DNA of 64,000 nt, taken from Amycolatopsis solani. Lineage in GTDB: Bacteria > Actinomycetota > Actinomycetes > Mycobacteriales > Pseudonocardiaceae. A program made the translations under genes and the position numbers. The stretch covers positions 1,674,001 through 1,738,000 of the forward strand of contig NZ_JAWQJT010000002.1 in assembly GCF_033441515.1 (NCBI RefSeq), written 5' to 3'. How positions within the stretch are numbered: the first letter of the stretch is position 1; the number at the start of each line of letters is the position of its first letter. The notes under the pieces were generated by a model that worked only from the letters and a program-made list of their open reading frames with translations, was not told where the DNA came from and did no database searches. Positions 7,698 through 16,890 of the stretch are shown in pieces.

Positions 7698-9497
7698 TCA
7701 GGCCTCCTTCACGTTCGCGCGGCCGACCGAGGTCGACTTCTTCCGCTGCGAACCCAGTTGCTGCACGGCGCCGAGGCCCAGGTTCCTCGGATTGGACAGG
7801 AACGCGTTCTTGGACGTGGACACGATGGCCACCAGCGGGTGCGTCACCAGGTACACGACCACCAGGTCGAGCACCGTGGACATGCCGAGGGTGAACGCGA
7901 AGCCCTGGACGTCACCGACCGCGATGACGTACAGGATGGCGGCGGCCAGGAAGCTCACCGCGTCCGAAGCCAGGATGGTGCGCCGGGCGCGGACCCAGCC
8001 GCGCGGCACCGCGGACCGGAACGTCCGGCCCTCCCGGATTTCGTCCTTGAGCCGTTCGAAGTAGATGACGAACGAGTCCGCCGTGATCCCGATGGCGATG
8101 ATCAGGCCGGCGATGCCCGCGAGGTCCAGCGTGTAGCCGATCCAGCGGCCGAGAAGCACCAGCACCGCGAACACCAGCGCGCCGGACAGGGCCAGCGACA
8201 GGATGGTGAGCACGCCGAGCAGCCGGTAGTAGAACAGGCAGTAGACGAACACGACCAGCAGGCCGATGCCGCCGGCGATCAGGCCGGCCTGCAGGGACGC
8301 GAGGCCGAGGGTCGCCGACACCGTGGTCGCGTCCGACGACGCGAACGACAGCGGCAGCGAGCCGTACTTCAGGATGTCCGAGAGGTCTTTCGCCTCGGTC
8401 TGCGTGAACTTGCCGGTGATCTGGGTGTTGCCGTCGAGGATGGCCACCTGGATGTTCGGCGCGGACACGACCTGCGTGTCGAGCACGAACGCCGCCTGCT
8501 GGCCGGTGTTCTTCGAGGTGAAGTCCGCCCAGATCTTGGTGCCCTCGCCCTTGAAGCTGAGGTTCACCACCCACTGGCCGCGCTGCTGGTCGTAGCCCGA
8601 GGTCGAGTCGGCGATCTCGGTGCCCGGCAGGAACTCCGGCTCCAGCAGGTACTTGTACGTGTCGTGGTCACCGCAGGCGACCAGCGGCAGCTTCGGGTCG
8701 TCGTTGCCCTCGAGGGGGTCCTTGGCGTTGGGCGCGCAGGTCAGCGCCGCCATCGCCTTCGCGACGAGCTCCTGGTTCGCCTGGCCGTCGGCACCGATCA
8801 GCTTCGGGTCCTGGCGCACCGCCTTCGCGGCCTGGATCTGCTTGGCGGTGTCCGCGTCGACGGACCCGTCGTCCGCCGGGGCGGGCGCCTGGCTCGACGG
8901 CGGCGGCGTGGCGCTGCTGCTCGGCGCGGCCGGGGTGGTGCTCTGCTGCTGCGCGGGCGCGGCGGCGGCACCGCCACCCCCGGCGGCCGGGCTCGACGGC
9001 GGCGCGCTCGAGGCCGACGGCGGCGCGGAACTGCTCGGCGCGCCGGACGTCGGAGCACCGGACGTCGGCGTGCCGGTGGCCGGCGGCGGGGTCGTCGGCT
9101 GCGGCGGCACGACCGGCTGCGTCGCGTTCGCGACGACCTTCCGGAAGCCCAGCTTCGCGGTCTTGCCCAGGTTCTTCGCCTGGTCGCCCTGCTCACCGGG
9201 GACGGTGATGACGACGTTGTTGCCGTCGAGGAGGACCTCGGTGCCGCTGACGCCGATCCCGTTGACGCGCCGTTCGATGATCTGGCGCGCCTGGTTCAGG
9301 GACTCCCGCGTCGGCTGGCCGCCGTCGGGCGTGCGGGCGGTGAGCGTGACCCGGGTGCCGCCCTGCAGGTCGATGCCCAGCTTCGGGGTCGGCTTGTGGT
9401 TGCCGGTGAGGAACACCAGCGCGTACAGCGCGATCACGATCAGGGCGAACAGGGCGAGATAGCGTCCCGGGCGGAGATGCCCGGCTGAAGCTGCCAC
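7698..9497 (-). CDS. secD: Protein translocase subunit SecD
   Basis: SecD drives late steps of Sec export together with SecF. The GTG start at 9497 gives 599 residues. The frame stays open upstream to 9611, but the first segment matching the family (HLRPGRYLALFALIVIALYALVFL, the first membrane helix) begins just after 9497. The signature LGIDLQGGTRVTL follows. About 100 residues after it is a Pro/Ser/Thr/Ala-rich insert (roughly residues 140-235), an actinobacterial low-complexity linker. The C-terminal half has five membrane segments and the conserved GLIIAIGITADSFVIYFERL loop. Confidence 0.95.
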   Translation of the reverse strand: MAASAGHLRPGRYLALFALIVIALYALVFLTGNHKPTPKLGIDLQGGTRVTLTARTPDGGQPTRESLNQARQIIERRVNGIGVSGTEVLLDGNNVVITVPGEQGDQAKNLGKTAKLGFRKVVANATQPVVPPQPTTPPPATGTPTSGAPTSGAPSSSAPPSASSAPPSSPAAGGGGAAAAPAQQQSTTPAAPSSSATPPPSSQAPAPADDGSVDADTAKQIQAAKAVRQDPKLIGADGQANQELVAKAMAALTCAPNAKDPLEGNDDPKLPLVACGDHDTYKYLLEPEFLPGTEIADSTSGYDQQRGQWVVNLSFKGEGTKIWADFTSKNTGQQAAFVLDTQVVSAPNIQVAILDGNTQITGKFTQTEAKDLSDILKYGSLPLSFASSDATTVSATLGLASLQAGLIAGGIGLLVVFVYCLFYYRLLGVLTILSLALSGALVFAVLVLLGRWIGYTLDLAGIAGLIIAIGITADSFVIYFERLKDEIREGRTFRSAVPRGWVRARRTILASDAVSFLAAAILYVIAVGDVQGFAFTLGMSTVLDLVVVYLVTHPLVAIVSTSKNAFLSNPRNLGLGAVQQLGSQRKKSTSVGRANVKEA

Positions 9498-9612
9498 AGT
9501 GCTTCGGTCTCCTCGGACGGGGTGGACCCCAACGTTGCGGTGCCCGCCCGGAGGGTTACCGGGAGGGACTGTGTGCGATTCACTCCCGGGCACGGGTATG
9601 ACGGCGGACACG

Positions 9613-9646
9613 CACGCAGCACCGAGACACTACTCGGTGCTGCGTG
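9613..9646. terminator. Strong hairpin between yajC and secD
   Basis: Arms CACGCAGCACCGAG and CTCGGTGCTGCGTG (14 bases, perfect) enclose a six-base loop in the gap between the end of yajC (9715) and the start of secD (9497). It could attenuate read-through from yajC, with secDF having its own promoter. No T-tract is present. Confidence 0.5.
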
Positions 9647-9714
9647 AGCCCGGCGTTGCAGGCCACACCGACTTTCGTCGGGGCTTTCGCGGCGTGCCCG
9701 GGAGGAACGCGGGG

Positions 9715-10128
9715 TTACTTCTTGCCGTGCTCCAGCGGCGGCGCCACCTGCGCGGTGGTCTGCGGCTCTTCGGCCTTGGCGGCGGCGTCGGACTCGGTGA
9801 TCGACTCCGCGGCGGGGGCGTCGGCCGTGTCCACGTCGTCGGTGGCGTCCTCGTCGGTCTCGACGACCGGCTCGACCTTCTCGCGGACCGCGAGCCGCAG
9901 CCAGGTGGTGACGACGCCGGGCGCGATCTCGATGTCGATCGTGGTGTCACCGGACGTGTCCGCGACGGTGCCGTAGAGACCCGAAGTGGTCATCACGCGG
10001 TCACCGGGCGCCAGGCTGTTCTGCAGATCCTGCTGCGCGGCCTGCTGCTTCTTCTGCTTGCGCGTGCTCATGACCAGCGGCACGGCGAGGACGAGCACGA
10101 GCAGCAGGGGCAGCAATAGCTGTTGCAT
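9715..10128 (-). CDS. yajC: Preprotein translocase subunit YajC
   Basis: YajC is a small accessory membrane protein of the SecDF complex. ATG at 10128 is preceded by GGAG. The 137-residue product has one N-terminal membrane segment (QLLLPLLLVLVLAVPLVM), a basic KQKKQQAAQQ stretch, then the family signature LAPGDRVMTTSGLYGTV. The last 50 residues are acidic and alanine-rich, longer than in E. coli YajC but usual in actinobacteria. It lies between ruvB and secD. Confidence 0.93.
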   Translation of the reverse strand: MQQLLLPLLLVLVLAVPLVMSTRKQKKQQAAQQDLQNSLAPGDRVMTTSGLYGTVADTSGDTTIDIEIAPGVVTTWLRLAVREKVEPVVETDEDATDDVDTADAPAAESITESDAAAKAEEPQTTAQVAPPLEHGKK

Positions 10129-10248
10129 GATTCTCCGTTCGACGGACACCGGGCCCAGCCGAAATGTCCGGTTTTTGGGTATGTGCTCTGGTCAAGTGTG
10201 CCAGGTACCAGCGCGGACGCCAGCACCCACCCAACGGTTCCGCGCCGC

Positions 10249-11316
10249 TCAGTCCTGCTCGAACGGCGAGAGCCCGCCCGGGTCGGGGCGCCCCGGGTGG
10301 TCGGCGGGCGGCACCAGGCCGAGGTGCTCCCAGGCAGCCGCCGTGGCGACCCGGCCCCGCGGGGTGCGGGCGAGCATACCGGCGCGCACCAGGTAGGGCT
10401 CGCAGACCTCTTCCACGGTGGTCGCCTCCTCCCCCACGGCGACCGCCAGCGTCGAAATCCCGACCGGACCGCCACCGAACGACCTGGTCAGCGCGGTGAG
10501 CACGGCCCGGTCGAGCCGGTCGAGGCCGAGCTCGTCGACGTCGTAGACGGCCAGCGCGGCGCGGGCGACCTCGAGGGTCACCTTGCCGTCGGCGCGGACC
10601 TCCGCGTAGTCGCGGACGCGCCGCAGCAGCCGGTTCGCGATGCGGGGCGTGCCGCGCGAGCGGCCGGCGATCTCCTGGCAGCCGTCGCGGTCGATCGGGA
10701 TGTCGAGGATCGTCGCCGCCCGGCGCACGACCAGTTCCAGCTCGGTGTCGGTGTAGAACTCCATCTGGCCGGTGAAGCCGAACCGGTCGCGCAGCGGCCC
10801 GGTCAGCGAGCCCGACCGCGTGGTCGCCCCGACCAGCGTGAACGGCGCGATCTCCAGCGGGATGCTGGTGGCGCCCGGTCCCTTGCCGACGACGACGTCG
10901 ACCCGGAAGTCCTCCATCGCGAGGTACAGCATTTCCTCGGCGGGGCGGGCGATCCGGTGGATCTCGTCGATGAACAGGACGTCGCCGGGCGCGAGGTTGG
11001 ACAGCATCGCGGCGAGGTCGCCGGCCCGTTCGAGCGCCGGGCCCGAGGTGATCCGGATGGCCGCGCCGAGCTCGGCCGCGACGATCATCGCCATCGACGT
11101 CTTGCCCAGCCCGGGCGGGCCGGACAGCAGGACGTGGTCGGGCGGCACGCCGCGGCGGCGCGCGCTCTCCAGCACCAGCTCCAGCTGCTCGCGCACACGC
11201 GGCTGCCCGACGAACTCGTCGAGCTTGCGCGGCCGCAGCGTGCCCTCGACGGTCTCCTCGCCGGTCTGGGCCCACGCCGAGAGGGCTTCCTCTTCCTCCA
11301 CGGCTTCATACTCCAC
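10249..11316 (-). CDS. ruvB: Holliday junction branch migration helicase RuvB
   Basis: RuvB is the hexameric AAA+ motor that drives branch migration of Holliday junctions with RuvA. The 355-residue protein shows Walker [11 protein letters not shown], Walker B LFIDEIHR, sensor 1 VGATTRSG, the arginine finger region LRDRFGF, and a C-terminal winged helix ([15 protein letters not shown]). Start is GTG at 11316, eight bases after the ruvA stop, so ruvC-ruvA-ruvB form an operon. Confidence 0.97.
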   Translation of the reverse strand: MEYEAVEEEEALSAWAQTGEETVEGTLRPRKLDEFVGQPRVREQLELVLESARRRGVPPDHVLLSGPPGLGKTSMAMIVAAELGAAIRITSGPALERAGDLAAMLSNLAPGDVLFIDEIHRIARPAEEMLYLAMEDFRVDVVVGKGPGATSIPLEIAPFTLVGATTRSGSLTGPLRDRFGFTGQMEFYTDTELELVVRRAATILDIPIDRDGCQEIAGRSRGTPRIANRLLRRVRDYAEVRADGKVTLEVARAALAVYDVDELGLDRLDRAVLTALTRSFGGGPVGISTLAVAVGEEATTVEEVCEPYLVRAGMLARTPRGRVATAAAWEHLGLVPPADHPGRPDPGGLSPFEQD

Positions 11317-11324
11317 GGCCGCGC

Positions 11325-11921
11325 CTACCGCTTCCGGCCGAGGGTGGCCAGTGCGGCGCGCAGCACGCTCGCCGTCGTGTGGCCGTCACCGTCGGCCAGG
11401 ACCTTGTCGACGGCCTGCTCGGCCTGCTTGGCCGGGAACCCGAGCCCGGCCAGCGCCTCGACGACTTCGGCGCGCAGCGCGCCGGGCGCGGTGACCGCGG
11501 GCGCGCCGTCGGCGCCGCCGAGCGCGGTGACCTTGTCCCGCAGCTCGAGGGTGAGCCGTTCGGCGCCCTTGCGGCCGATGCCGGGCACCGACGTGAGCAC
11601 GGTGATGTTGCCTTCGACCAGCGCGGCGCGCAGCTTTCCGGGGTCGAGCACGGCGAGGGTCGCCAGCGCGAGCCGCGGCCCGATCCCGGACACCGTCTGC
11701 AGCAGCCCGAACAGCTCGCGCGCGTCGGCGTCGGCGAACCCGAACAGCGTCAGCGAGTCCTCGCGCACGACCAGCGCCGTGTGCAGCCGGGCTTCCTCGC
11801 CGCGGCGCAGGGTCGCCAGGGTCGCCGGGGTGGCCTGCACGGCGAAGCCGACCCCGCCGACCTCGACCACGACGTGGTCCAGGCCGACACTGAGGACTTC
11901 TCCGCGTACCGACGAGATCAT
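11325..11921 (-). CDS. ruvA: Holliday junction branch migration protein RuvA
   Basis: RuvA binds four-way DNA junctions as a tetramer and loads RuvB. The 198-residue product has an N-terminal OB domain ([13 protein letters not shown]...VEVGGVGF), two helix-hairpin-helix motifs ([14 protein letters not shown] and [15 protein letters not shown]), and the C-terminal RuvB-binding domain ([17 protein letters not shown]). ATG at 11921 overlaps the ruvC stop (ATGA) and has GGAG eight bases upstream. Confidence 0.97.
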   Translation of the reverse strand: MISSVRGEVLSVGLDHVVVEVGGVGFAVQATPATLATLRRGEEARLHTALVVREDSLTLFGFADADARELFGLLQTVSGIGPRLALATLAVLDPGKLRAALVEGNITVLTSVPGIGRKGAERLTLELRDKVTALGGADGAPAVTAPGALRAEVVEALAGLGFPAKQAEQAVDKVLADGDGHTTASVLRAALATLGRKR

Positions 11922-12502
11922 CGTGCTGCTCCTGGGTTCTTCGCTTGCTTCGCCGCGGCGGCGAGGCGGGCCTTGTGGGTGCGGGCCATCTCGGCGGCGC
12001 GGGCTTCGGCCTCGGCGAGCCGCGCGCGCATCGGCTCCCGCCAGAGGTGGCAGATGGCCAGCGCGAGCGCGTCCGCCGCGTCGGCCGGGTGCGGCGCGAC
12101 CTCGAGGTTCAGCAGGCGCATGACCATCGCGGTGACCTGCGCCTTGTCGGCGCGGCCGGAGCCGCTGACGGCGGCCTTGACCTCGCTGGGCGTGTGGAAC
12201 ACGACGGGCAGGCCGCGGCGCGCGGCCGCGAGCGCGACCACCCCGCCGGCCTGCGCGGTGCCCATCGCCGTGCGGACGTTGTGCTGGGCGAAGACGCGCT
12301 CGACCGCCACGGCCTGCGGCTTGTACCGGTCCAGCCACCGCTCGACCTCGTCGGAGATGCCGAGCAGCCGGTGCGCCAGGTCGGCGTCGGGCGGGGTCCG
12401 CACCACGTCGACGGCGACGCAGCGGACGGCCCGGCCCTTGCCGCCGTCGACCACCCCCAGGCCGCACCTGGTCAGACCGGGGTCGACCCCGAGCACCCGC
12501 AC
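11918..12502 (-). CDS. ruvC: Crossover junction endodeoxyribonuclease RuvC
   Basis: RuvC is the resolvase that cuts Holliday junctions symmetrically. The 194-residue protein begins [14 protein letters not shown] (first catalytic Asp at residue 7), carries the catalytic Glu in AVERVF, and the paired acidic residues in [12 protein letters not shown]. Length and motif spacing fit RuvC. A basic, alanine-rich tail follows. Start is GTG at 12502; the gene begins the ruvCAB operon. Confidence 0.97.
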   Translation of the reverse strand: MRVLGVDPGLTRCGLGVVDGGKGRAVRCVAVDVVRTPPDADLAHRLLGISDEVERWLDRYKPQAVAVERVFAQHNVRTAMGTAQAGGVVALAAARRGLPVVFHTPSEVKAAVSGSGRADKAQVTAMVMRLLNLEVAPHPADAADALALAICHLWREPMRARLAEAEARAAEMARTHKARLAAAAKQAKNPGAAR

Positions 12503-12577
12503 CCGCTTTTCCCTCCGCCGCGAACATCCGTTCGAGTTCGCAGGTTACTGGGCGCGGGCTGCGGCAGGATGGGTGAC

Positions 12578-13018
12578 ATGCCGGAGCCGAAGGATTTCGT
12601 CACCCACCTGGGTCTTCAGCCGCTGCCCGTCGAAGGGGGGCGGTGGGCGCAGAGCTGGCGGTCGGACACCGGGTCCTCGATCTACTACCTGCTCATCGCG
12701 CCGGAGTTCTCCGCGCCGCACCGGCTGGACCGCGTCGAGGTGTACGCGCACCACGCGGGGGCGCCGGCCGCGATGGTGCTGCTGCACCCGGACGGCTCGG
12801 TCGAGCGACCGGTGCTGGGCACCGACGTCGCCGCCGGGGAGCGCCCGCAGGTGGTCGTGCCCGCCGGGACGTGGCAGGCGACGGTGACGACCGGCGAGTG
12901 GAGCTTGCTGGGGACGGTCGTCGTGCCGCCCTACACCGACGACTGCGTCGAGTTCGCGGCCGCCGCGGAGCTGGCCCGGCAGTACCCGGAAGCGGCGGAC
13001 GACCTGCGGAAGTTCTAG
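12578..13018 (+). CDS. Cupin domain-containing protein (DUF985 / Cupin_5 type)
   Basis: The 146-residue protein matches the DUF985 cupin pattern: SSIYYLL, then a metal-site-like [31 protein letters not shown] and a final [13 protein letters not shown]. Such proteins are small beta-barrels of unknown or sugar-related function. ATG at 12578 is preferred; an in-frame ATG at 12569 leaves no room for a binding site. It is transcribed against its neighbours, and its stop overlaps the end of the convergent gene at 13015. Confidence 0.8.
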   Translation: MPEPKDFVTHLGLQPLPVEGGRWAQSWRSDTGSSIYYLLIAPEFSAPHRLDRVEVYAHHAGAPAAMVLLHPDGSVERPVLGTDVAAGERPQVVVPAGTWQATVTTGEWSLLGTVVVPPYTDDCVEFAAAAELARQYPEAADDLRKF

Positions 13019-13566
13019 GGGCCGTCGACGCCGGGGGTCCAGCTTTCGGGGTCGCCGCTCTCGGTCAGCACCGGCTGCCACGTGGCGAAGCCCTCGGGCG
13101 CGTCCGGGTGCCAGGGGAACTTGCCCTCCGGCGTCGCGACGATCAGCTGCAGCGCCGGGAAGTCGCCGTCCGGGTAGATGAGGAAGGCGGTGCCGAAGTA
13201 CTCCGGGTAGTGGCCCTTGTTGACCCGCTCGAGCACGACCGGGACGCCGTCGAAGAAGTCGTCGTAGCGCTTGCCGACCTCGAAGATCTCGCCGTTGGCC
13301 GCGCGGTCGACGTAGGCGTCGAGCAGGACCGCGCCCATGTGGTCCGGGAGCCCGACGACGACGGCCTCGGGCACGTTGTGCAGCGCCCACGCGCAGGCGG
13401 TGAAGCAGTAGCCGGCACCCTCGTCGTCCCCGGCGACCGTGACGACGGCGTTCCCGCGTTCCTTCGCCTGTTCCTCGATCCACGCGACGAGACGCTGTTC
13501 GTCGGGTGTCAGTTCGGCGGCGAGATCGGCGGAGGCGGCGGGGGTCGTCGAGGTCACGGCGCACAT
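13015..13566 (-). CDS. DUF4262 domain-containing protein
   Basis: The 183-residue product fits DUF4262 proteins: ERGNAVVTVAGDDEGAGYCFTA near the start, then HNVPEAVVVGLP, a central EVGKRYDDFFDGVPVVLERV and LIYPDGDFPALQLI, ending with FPWHPDAPEGFATWQPVL. Family function is unknown. ATG at 13566 is used; an internal GTG at 13557 is an alternative. Convergent with the cupin gene, overlapping by a few bases. Confidence 0.8.
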   Translation of the reverse strand: MCAVTSTTPAASADLAAELTPDEQRLVAWIEEQAKERGNAVVTVAGDDEGAGYCFTACAWALHNVPEAVVVGLPDHMGAVLLDAYVDRAANGEIFEVGKRYDDFFDGVPVVLERVNKGHYPEYFGTAFLIYPDGDFPALQLIVATPEGKFPWHPDAPEGFATWQPVLTESGDPESWTPGVDGP

Positions 13567-13593
13567 TCTGCCTGACGATCCGGGGAGAACACA

Positions 13594-13626
13594 GGGCCCG
13601 GGCCGGAAACTTTCCGGCCCGGGCCC
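13594..13626. terminator. GC-rich hairpin terminator downstream of yebC
   Basis: Arms of 16 bases (GGGCCCGGGCCGGAAA and complement) with almost no spacer form a very stable hairpin 27 bases past the yebC stop on the minus strand. It also separates yebC from the DUF4262 gene. Confidence 0.7.
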
Positions 13627-13652
13627 GAACGCGTTGCGGTGCTGGGGAAAAC

Positions 13653-14408
13653 TCAGCCGACTTCGGCGAGGACCTCGTCCGAGACGTCGAAGTTCGCGTA
13701 GACGTTCTGGACGTCGTCGCAGTCTTCGAGGGCGTCGATCAGCTTGAAGACCTTCTTCGCGCCGTCGGCGTCCAGGGGGACGCTGACCGACGGGAGGAAC
13801 GTCAGTTCCGCCGACTCGTACTCGAACCCGGCTTCCTGCAGCGCCTTGCGCACCGGGACCAGGTCGCCGCCTTCGGAGACGATCTCGAAGCTGTCGTCGA
13901 GGTCGTTGACCTCTTCGGCACCGGCGTCGAGGACCGCCATCAGGACGTCGTCCTCGGACGCGTCGCCCTTCGGCATGATCACGACACCCTTGCGGGTGAA
14001 CATGTAGGCGACCGAACCCGGGTCGGCGAGGGAGCCGTTGTTGCGCGTGAGCGCGGTCCGGACCTCCATCGCGGCGCGGTTCTTGTTGTCGGTGAGGCAC
14101 TCGATCAGCACCGCCACGCCGTTGGGGCCGTAGCCCTCGTACGTGATGTTCTGCCAGTCGGCGCCGCCCGCCTCTTCACCGGCGCCGCGCTTGCGGGCGC
14201 GCTCGATGTTGTCCTGCGGGACCGAGTTCTTCTTCGCCTTCTGGATGGCGTCGTAGAGCGTGGGGTTGCCATCCGGGTCGCCACCACCGGTGCCCGTGCG
14301 GGCGGCCACCTCGATGTTCTTGATCAACCGCGCGAAGAGCTTGCCGCGCTTCGCGTCGAGGTTGGCCTTCTTGTGCTTCGTGGTGGCCCACTTGGAGTGG
14401 CCGCTCAT
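13653..14408 (-). CDS. YebC/PmpR family protein
   Basis: The 251-residue protein is a complete YebC family member: [20 protein letters not shown] at the start, [22 protein letters not shown] in the middle and [16 protein letters not shown] near the end. The family was described as DNA-binding transcriptional regulators; some members have been linked to translation of proline runs. It sits between pdxT and ruvC as in mycobacteria. ATG at 14408 follows GGAGGAGAG. Confidence 0.95.
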   Translation of the reverse strand: MSGHSKWATTKHKKANLDAKRGKLFARLIKNIEVAARTGTGGGDPDGNPTLYDAIQKAKKNSVPQDNIERARKRGAGEEAGGADWQNITYEGYGPNGVAVLIECLTDNKNRAAMEVRTALTRNNGSLADPGSVAYMFTRKGVVIMPKGDASEDDVLMAVLDAGAEEVNDLDDSFEIVSEGGDLVPVRKALQEAGFEYESAELTFLPSVSVPLDADGAKKVFKLIDALEDCDDVQNVYANFDVSDEVLAEVG

Positions 14409-14449
14409 CTCTCCTCCATCTGTTCCGTACCCCGGCCGGGCACCGCGTC

Positions 14450-15067
14450 TCAGGCTGCCTTCCGCACGAGGTCGACGAACAGCCGGTGCACCCGCACGTC
14501 GGGCGTCAGCTCCGGGTGGAACGCGGTCGCCAGCACCGCCCCCTGCCGGACCGCGACGATCCTAGCGGTCTCGTCGTCCACCCCGGGCACGCCGCTGACC
14601 GTGGCCAGCACTTCGACGCCGTCCCCGGCCTTCTCGACCCACGGTGCCCGGATGAAAACGGCGTGCACGTCGTCGTCGATGCCGGCGAAGTCCAGGTCGG
14701 CCTCGAAGGAGTCGACCTGCCTGCCGAAGGCGTTGCGCCGGACGACGACGTCGAGCCCGCCGAGCTGCTGCTGGTCGGGCCGCCCGTCGAGGGTCTGGCG
14801 CGCGAGCAGGATCATCCCGGCGCACGAGCCGAAGGCGGGCATGCCTTCGGCGATGCGCGCTTTGAGCGGTTCCAGCAGCTCGAACGTCTCGAGCAGCTTC
14901 GACATCGTGGTCGACTCGCCACCGGGCAGCACCAGACCGTCCACTTCGGACAGCTCGGCGGCCCGGCGCACGGGCACGGCCCGCGCCCCCGCTTCGGCCA
15001 GCATGGCGACGTGCTCGCGCACGGCACCCTGCATGGCGAGCACACCGACCACCGGTTCCGACGACAC
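14450..15067 (-). CDS. pdxT: Pyridoxal 5'-phosphate synthase glutaminase subunit PdxT
   Basis: PdxT releases ammonia from glutamine and passes it to PdxS for pyridoxal phosphate synthesis. The 205-residue protein shows [14 protein letters not shown], the oxyanion loop LPGGESTTM, the nucleophile Cys in [11 protein letters not shown], and the His-x-Glu of the triad in [15 protein letters not shown] at 15067 has GGAGG four bases upstream. Its partner pdxS is about 2.8 kb away at 17891, separated by azlD, azlC, an XRE gene and a TIR gene, although the two are usually close. Confidence 0.95.
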   Translation of the reverse strand: MSSEPVVGVLAMQGAVREHVAMLAEAGARAVPVRRAAELSEVDGLVLPGGESTTMSKLLETFELLEPLKARIAEGMPAFGSCAGMILLARQTLDGRPDQQQLGGLDVVVRRNAFGRQVDSFEADLDFAGIDDDVHAVFIRAPWVEKAGDGVEVLATVSGVPGVDDETARIVAVRQGAVLATAFHPELTPDVRVHRLFVDLVRKAA

Positions 15068-15150
15068 CCGACCTCCCGAAAGACCTTCCCACCAGCCTAG
15101 ACGCTGTAGCCGCGGAGCGACGCGGCAGGTCAGCCCGGCTCCCGGAGCGC

Positions 15151-15227
15151 CCCAATGTGGCGTTGGTTGCGTCCAGCGCACCCAATGTGGCGTTCGGTGC
15201 GTCCAACGCACCGAACGCCACATTGGG
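15151..15227. repeat. Tandem 30-base repeat joined to an inverted copy (CCCAATGTGGCGTT type)
   Basis: Two adjacent 30-base units (15151-15180 and 15181-15210) match at 27 positions. The second unit forms a hairpin: arm 15181-15201, loop TCCAA, arm 15207-15227, 21 bases perfectly paired. It lies between the pdxT start and the azlD stop. It resembles a dispersed intergenic repeat or terminator-like element; only this locus in the window has it. Confidence 0.75.
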
Positions 15228-15245
15228 GCGCTTGAGGCCGAGCGG

Positions 15246-15566
15246 TCAGGGCACGCCGGCCAGGCGGAGCAGGGCCGCCGTCGCCGCGGCCGCCACGACC
15301 ACCAGCACGAACGGCGCCTTCCGCCACGCCAGCACCCCCGCCACCAGCACGCCGGCCGGCCGGGCGAAGCCCGCGAAACCGTGGCCCTCGGTCAGCGCGC
15401 TGACCGCGACCAGCGCCGCCAGCAGCACCACCGCCGCCAGCGCCATCAGCCGCTCCGCACGCGGCGACAGTTTCACCCGGCTGCGCAGCACCGGCCCGGC
15501 GAAGCGGAACGCGAACGTCCCCAGCGCCAGCACCGCCGTGCCGATCAGCAGGTCCACGCCGTCCAT
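15246..15566 (-). CDS. azlD: AzlD-type branched-chain amino acid export subunit
   Basis: AzlD is the small membrane partner of AzlC in an exporter of branched-chain amino acids. The 106-residue product has four hydrophobic segments, a [10 protein letters not shown] stretch in the first third, and [22 protein letters not shown] as is usual. ATG at 15566 overlaps the azlC stop (ATGA), so the pair is translationally coupled. Confidence 0.85.
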   Translation of the reverse strand: MDGVDLLIGTAVLALGTFAFRFAGPVLRSRVKLSPRAERLMALAAVVLLAALVAVSALTEGHGFAGFARPAGVLVAGVLAWRKAPFVLVVVAAAATAALLRLAGVP

Positions 15567-16258
15567 CAGCGGGCCTCCTGCAGCTCGGGCTCCTTGGCCG
15601 CGACGCCGACGACGACCCCGGCCAGCGCCAGCAGCACCGGCAGCCCCGCGGGCAGGAACGGCGTCGCGGCCAGCGCGACCACCACCCCTGCCAGCACGGG
15701 CAGCCGCGCCGCCCGGTCGCGCAGGGCCGGCAGGACGAGGGCGAGGAGCACCGCCGGGAACGCCGCGTCCAGGCCGAAGACGTCGGTGTCGCTGATCGCC
15801 GTGCCCGCGAACGCGCCTGCGACGACACCGGCGTTCCAGCAGGCGAACAGGCCGATCCCGCAGACCCAGTACGCCGCGCGGCGCTGGTGCGCCTCGCGCT
15901 GGGAAAGCGCGAACGCGACCGATTCGTCGATCATCAGGTGGCTGCCCACGAGCCGGCCGGCCCACCGCCGGCCCAGGACGTCGCCGATCGCGAACCCGAA
16001 CGGCAGGTGCCGCGCGTTGGCCAGCAGCCCGGCCAGCACGGCGGCGAACGGGTTGCCGCCCGCCGCCACGATCCCGATGAACATGAACTGCGACGCGCCG
16101 GCGAACACCAGCAGCGACATCAGCATTGGCAGCCACAGCGGGAAGCCGGAGCTCACCGCGATGGCACCGTAGGAAACGCCCACGAGACAATCGGCGACGC
16201 AGACCAGGCCGATGTCCCGGGTGACGCCCCGATCGAGTGTTCGCCATATCGAACGCAT
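15566..16258 (-). CDS. azlC: AzlC family branched-chain amino acid transporter, large subunit
   Basis: The 230-residue protein is a multi-pass membrane protein of the AzlC family: LVCVADCLVGVSYGAIAV, SLLVFAGASQFMFIGIVAAGGN (family signature ASQF), LLANARHLPFGFAIG and HLMIDESVAFAL. With AzlD it exports branched-chain amino acids or analogues. ATG at 16258 is chosen; an upstream GTG at 16276 would begin inside the operator. It is divergent from an XRE-cupin regulator, a common arrangement in which the regulator controls azlCD. Confidence 0.88.
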   Translation of the reverse strand: MRSIWRTLDRGVTRDIGLVCVADCLVGVSYGAIAVSSGFPLWLPMLMSLLVFAGASQFMFIGIVAAGGNPFAAVLAGLLANARHLPFGFAIGDVLGRRWAGRLVGSHLMIDESVAFALSQREAHQRRAAYWVCGIGLFACWNAGVVAGAFAGTAISDTDVFGLDAAFPAVLLALVLPALRDRAARLPVLAGVVVALAATPFLPAGLPVLLALAGVVVGVAAKEPELQEAR

Positions 16259-16276
16259 GTGTTCTATAGTGAACAC
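16237..16276. promoter_or_regulatory. Two operator-like inverted repeats and a -10 element between azlC and the XRE gene
   Basis: Site 1 (16259-16276) is GTGTTC-N6-GAACAC, a perfect six-base inverted repeat. Site 2 (16237-16256) is GTGTTC-N8-GAACGC. The spacer of site 1 holds TATAGT, a plausible -10 box for the rightward XRE gene, and the site 1/2 interval covers the azlC start codon. Binding there by the XRE protein would repress both directions. Confidence 0.6.
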
Positions 16277-16326
16277 TCGGGCCGGTGTTCGTCAAGATGA
16301 ACAGACAGACCGATGGAGCGAACGGT

Positions 16327-16890
16327 ATGGCACCACCACCCACGGGCGCACCCCTCGACATCATCGCGGCCTCCCTGCGCCGCGAGCGCACCCGAGCCGG
16401 CTTGTCCCTGACCGAGGTCGCGAAGCGCGCCGGCCTGGCCAAGTCGACGCTGTCCCAGCTCGAGTCCGGCACCGGCAACCCCAGCGTCGAGACGCTGTGG
16501 GCCCTCGGCGTCGCCCTCGACGTACCGTTCTCCCGCCTGGTGGAGCCGGAGCGGCCGAAGGTGCGCGTGGTCCGCGCGGGCAAGGGCCCGACGGTGTTCG
16601 CCGAACACGCCGATTACGCGTGCACGCTGCTGTCGGCGTGCCCGACGGGCGCCCGCCGGGACATCTACGTGGTACGCGGCGAGCCGGGCACGCCCCGGCG
16701 GTCCGACCCGCACATGACCGGGGTGGTCGAGCACATCGTGCTCTGCGCGGGCCGGGCGCGCGTGGGCGTGCTGGACGAGCCGGAGGAGCTGCTGCCCGGG
16801 GACTACATCTCCTATCCGGGGGATGTGCCGCACATCTTCGAAGCCTTGGAGCCCGGTACTTACGGGGTGGAGATTTCGGAGTACGTGTGA
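16327..16890 (+). CDS. XRE family transcriptional regulator with C-terminal cupin domain
   Basis: The 187-residue protein has an N-terminal helix-turn-helix (IIAASLRRERTRAGLSLTEV, then AGLAKSTLSQLESGTGNPSV) and a C-terminal cupin (DPHMTGVVEHIVLCAGRARVGV, LPGDYISYPGDVPHIFEALEPG). Such regulators sense a small ligand in the cupin. ATG at 16327 is chosen because GGAG lies eight bases upstream; ATG 16297 and GTG 16285 are alternatives. It is divergent from azlC and its stop overlaps the GTG start of the TIR gene (GTGA), so regulator and TIR protein are co-translated. Confidence 0.88.
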   Translation: MAPPPTGAPLDIIAASLRRERTRAGLSLTEVAKRAGLAKSTLSQLESGTGNPSVETLWALGVALDVPFSRLVEPERPKVRVVRAGKGPTVFAEHADYACTLLSACPTGARRDIYVVRGEPGTPRRSDPHMTGVVEHIVLCAGRARVGVLDEPEELLPGDYISYPGDVPHIFEALEPGTYGVEISEYV

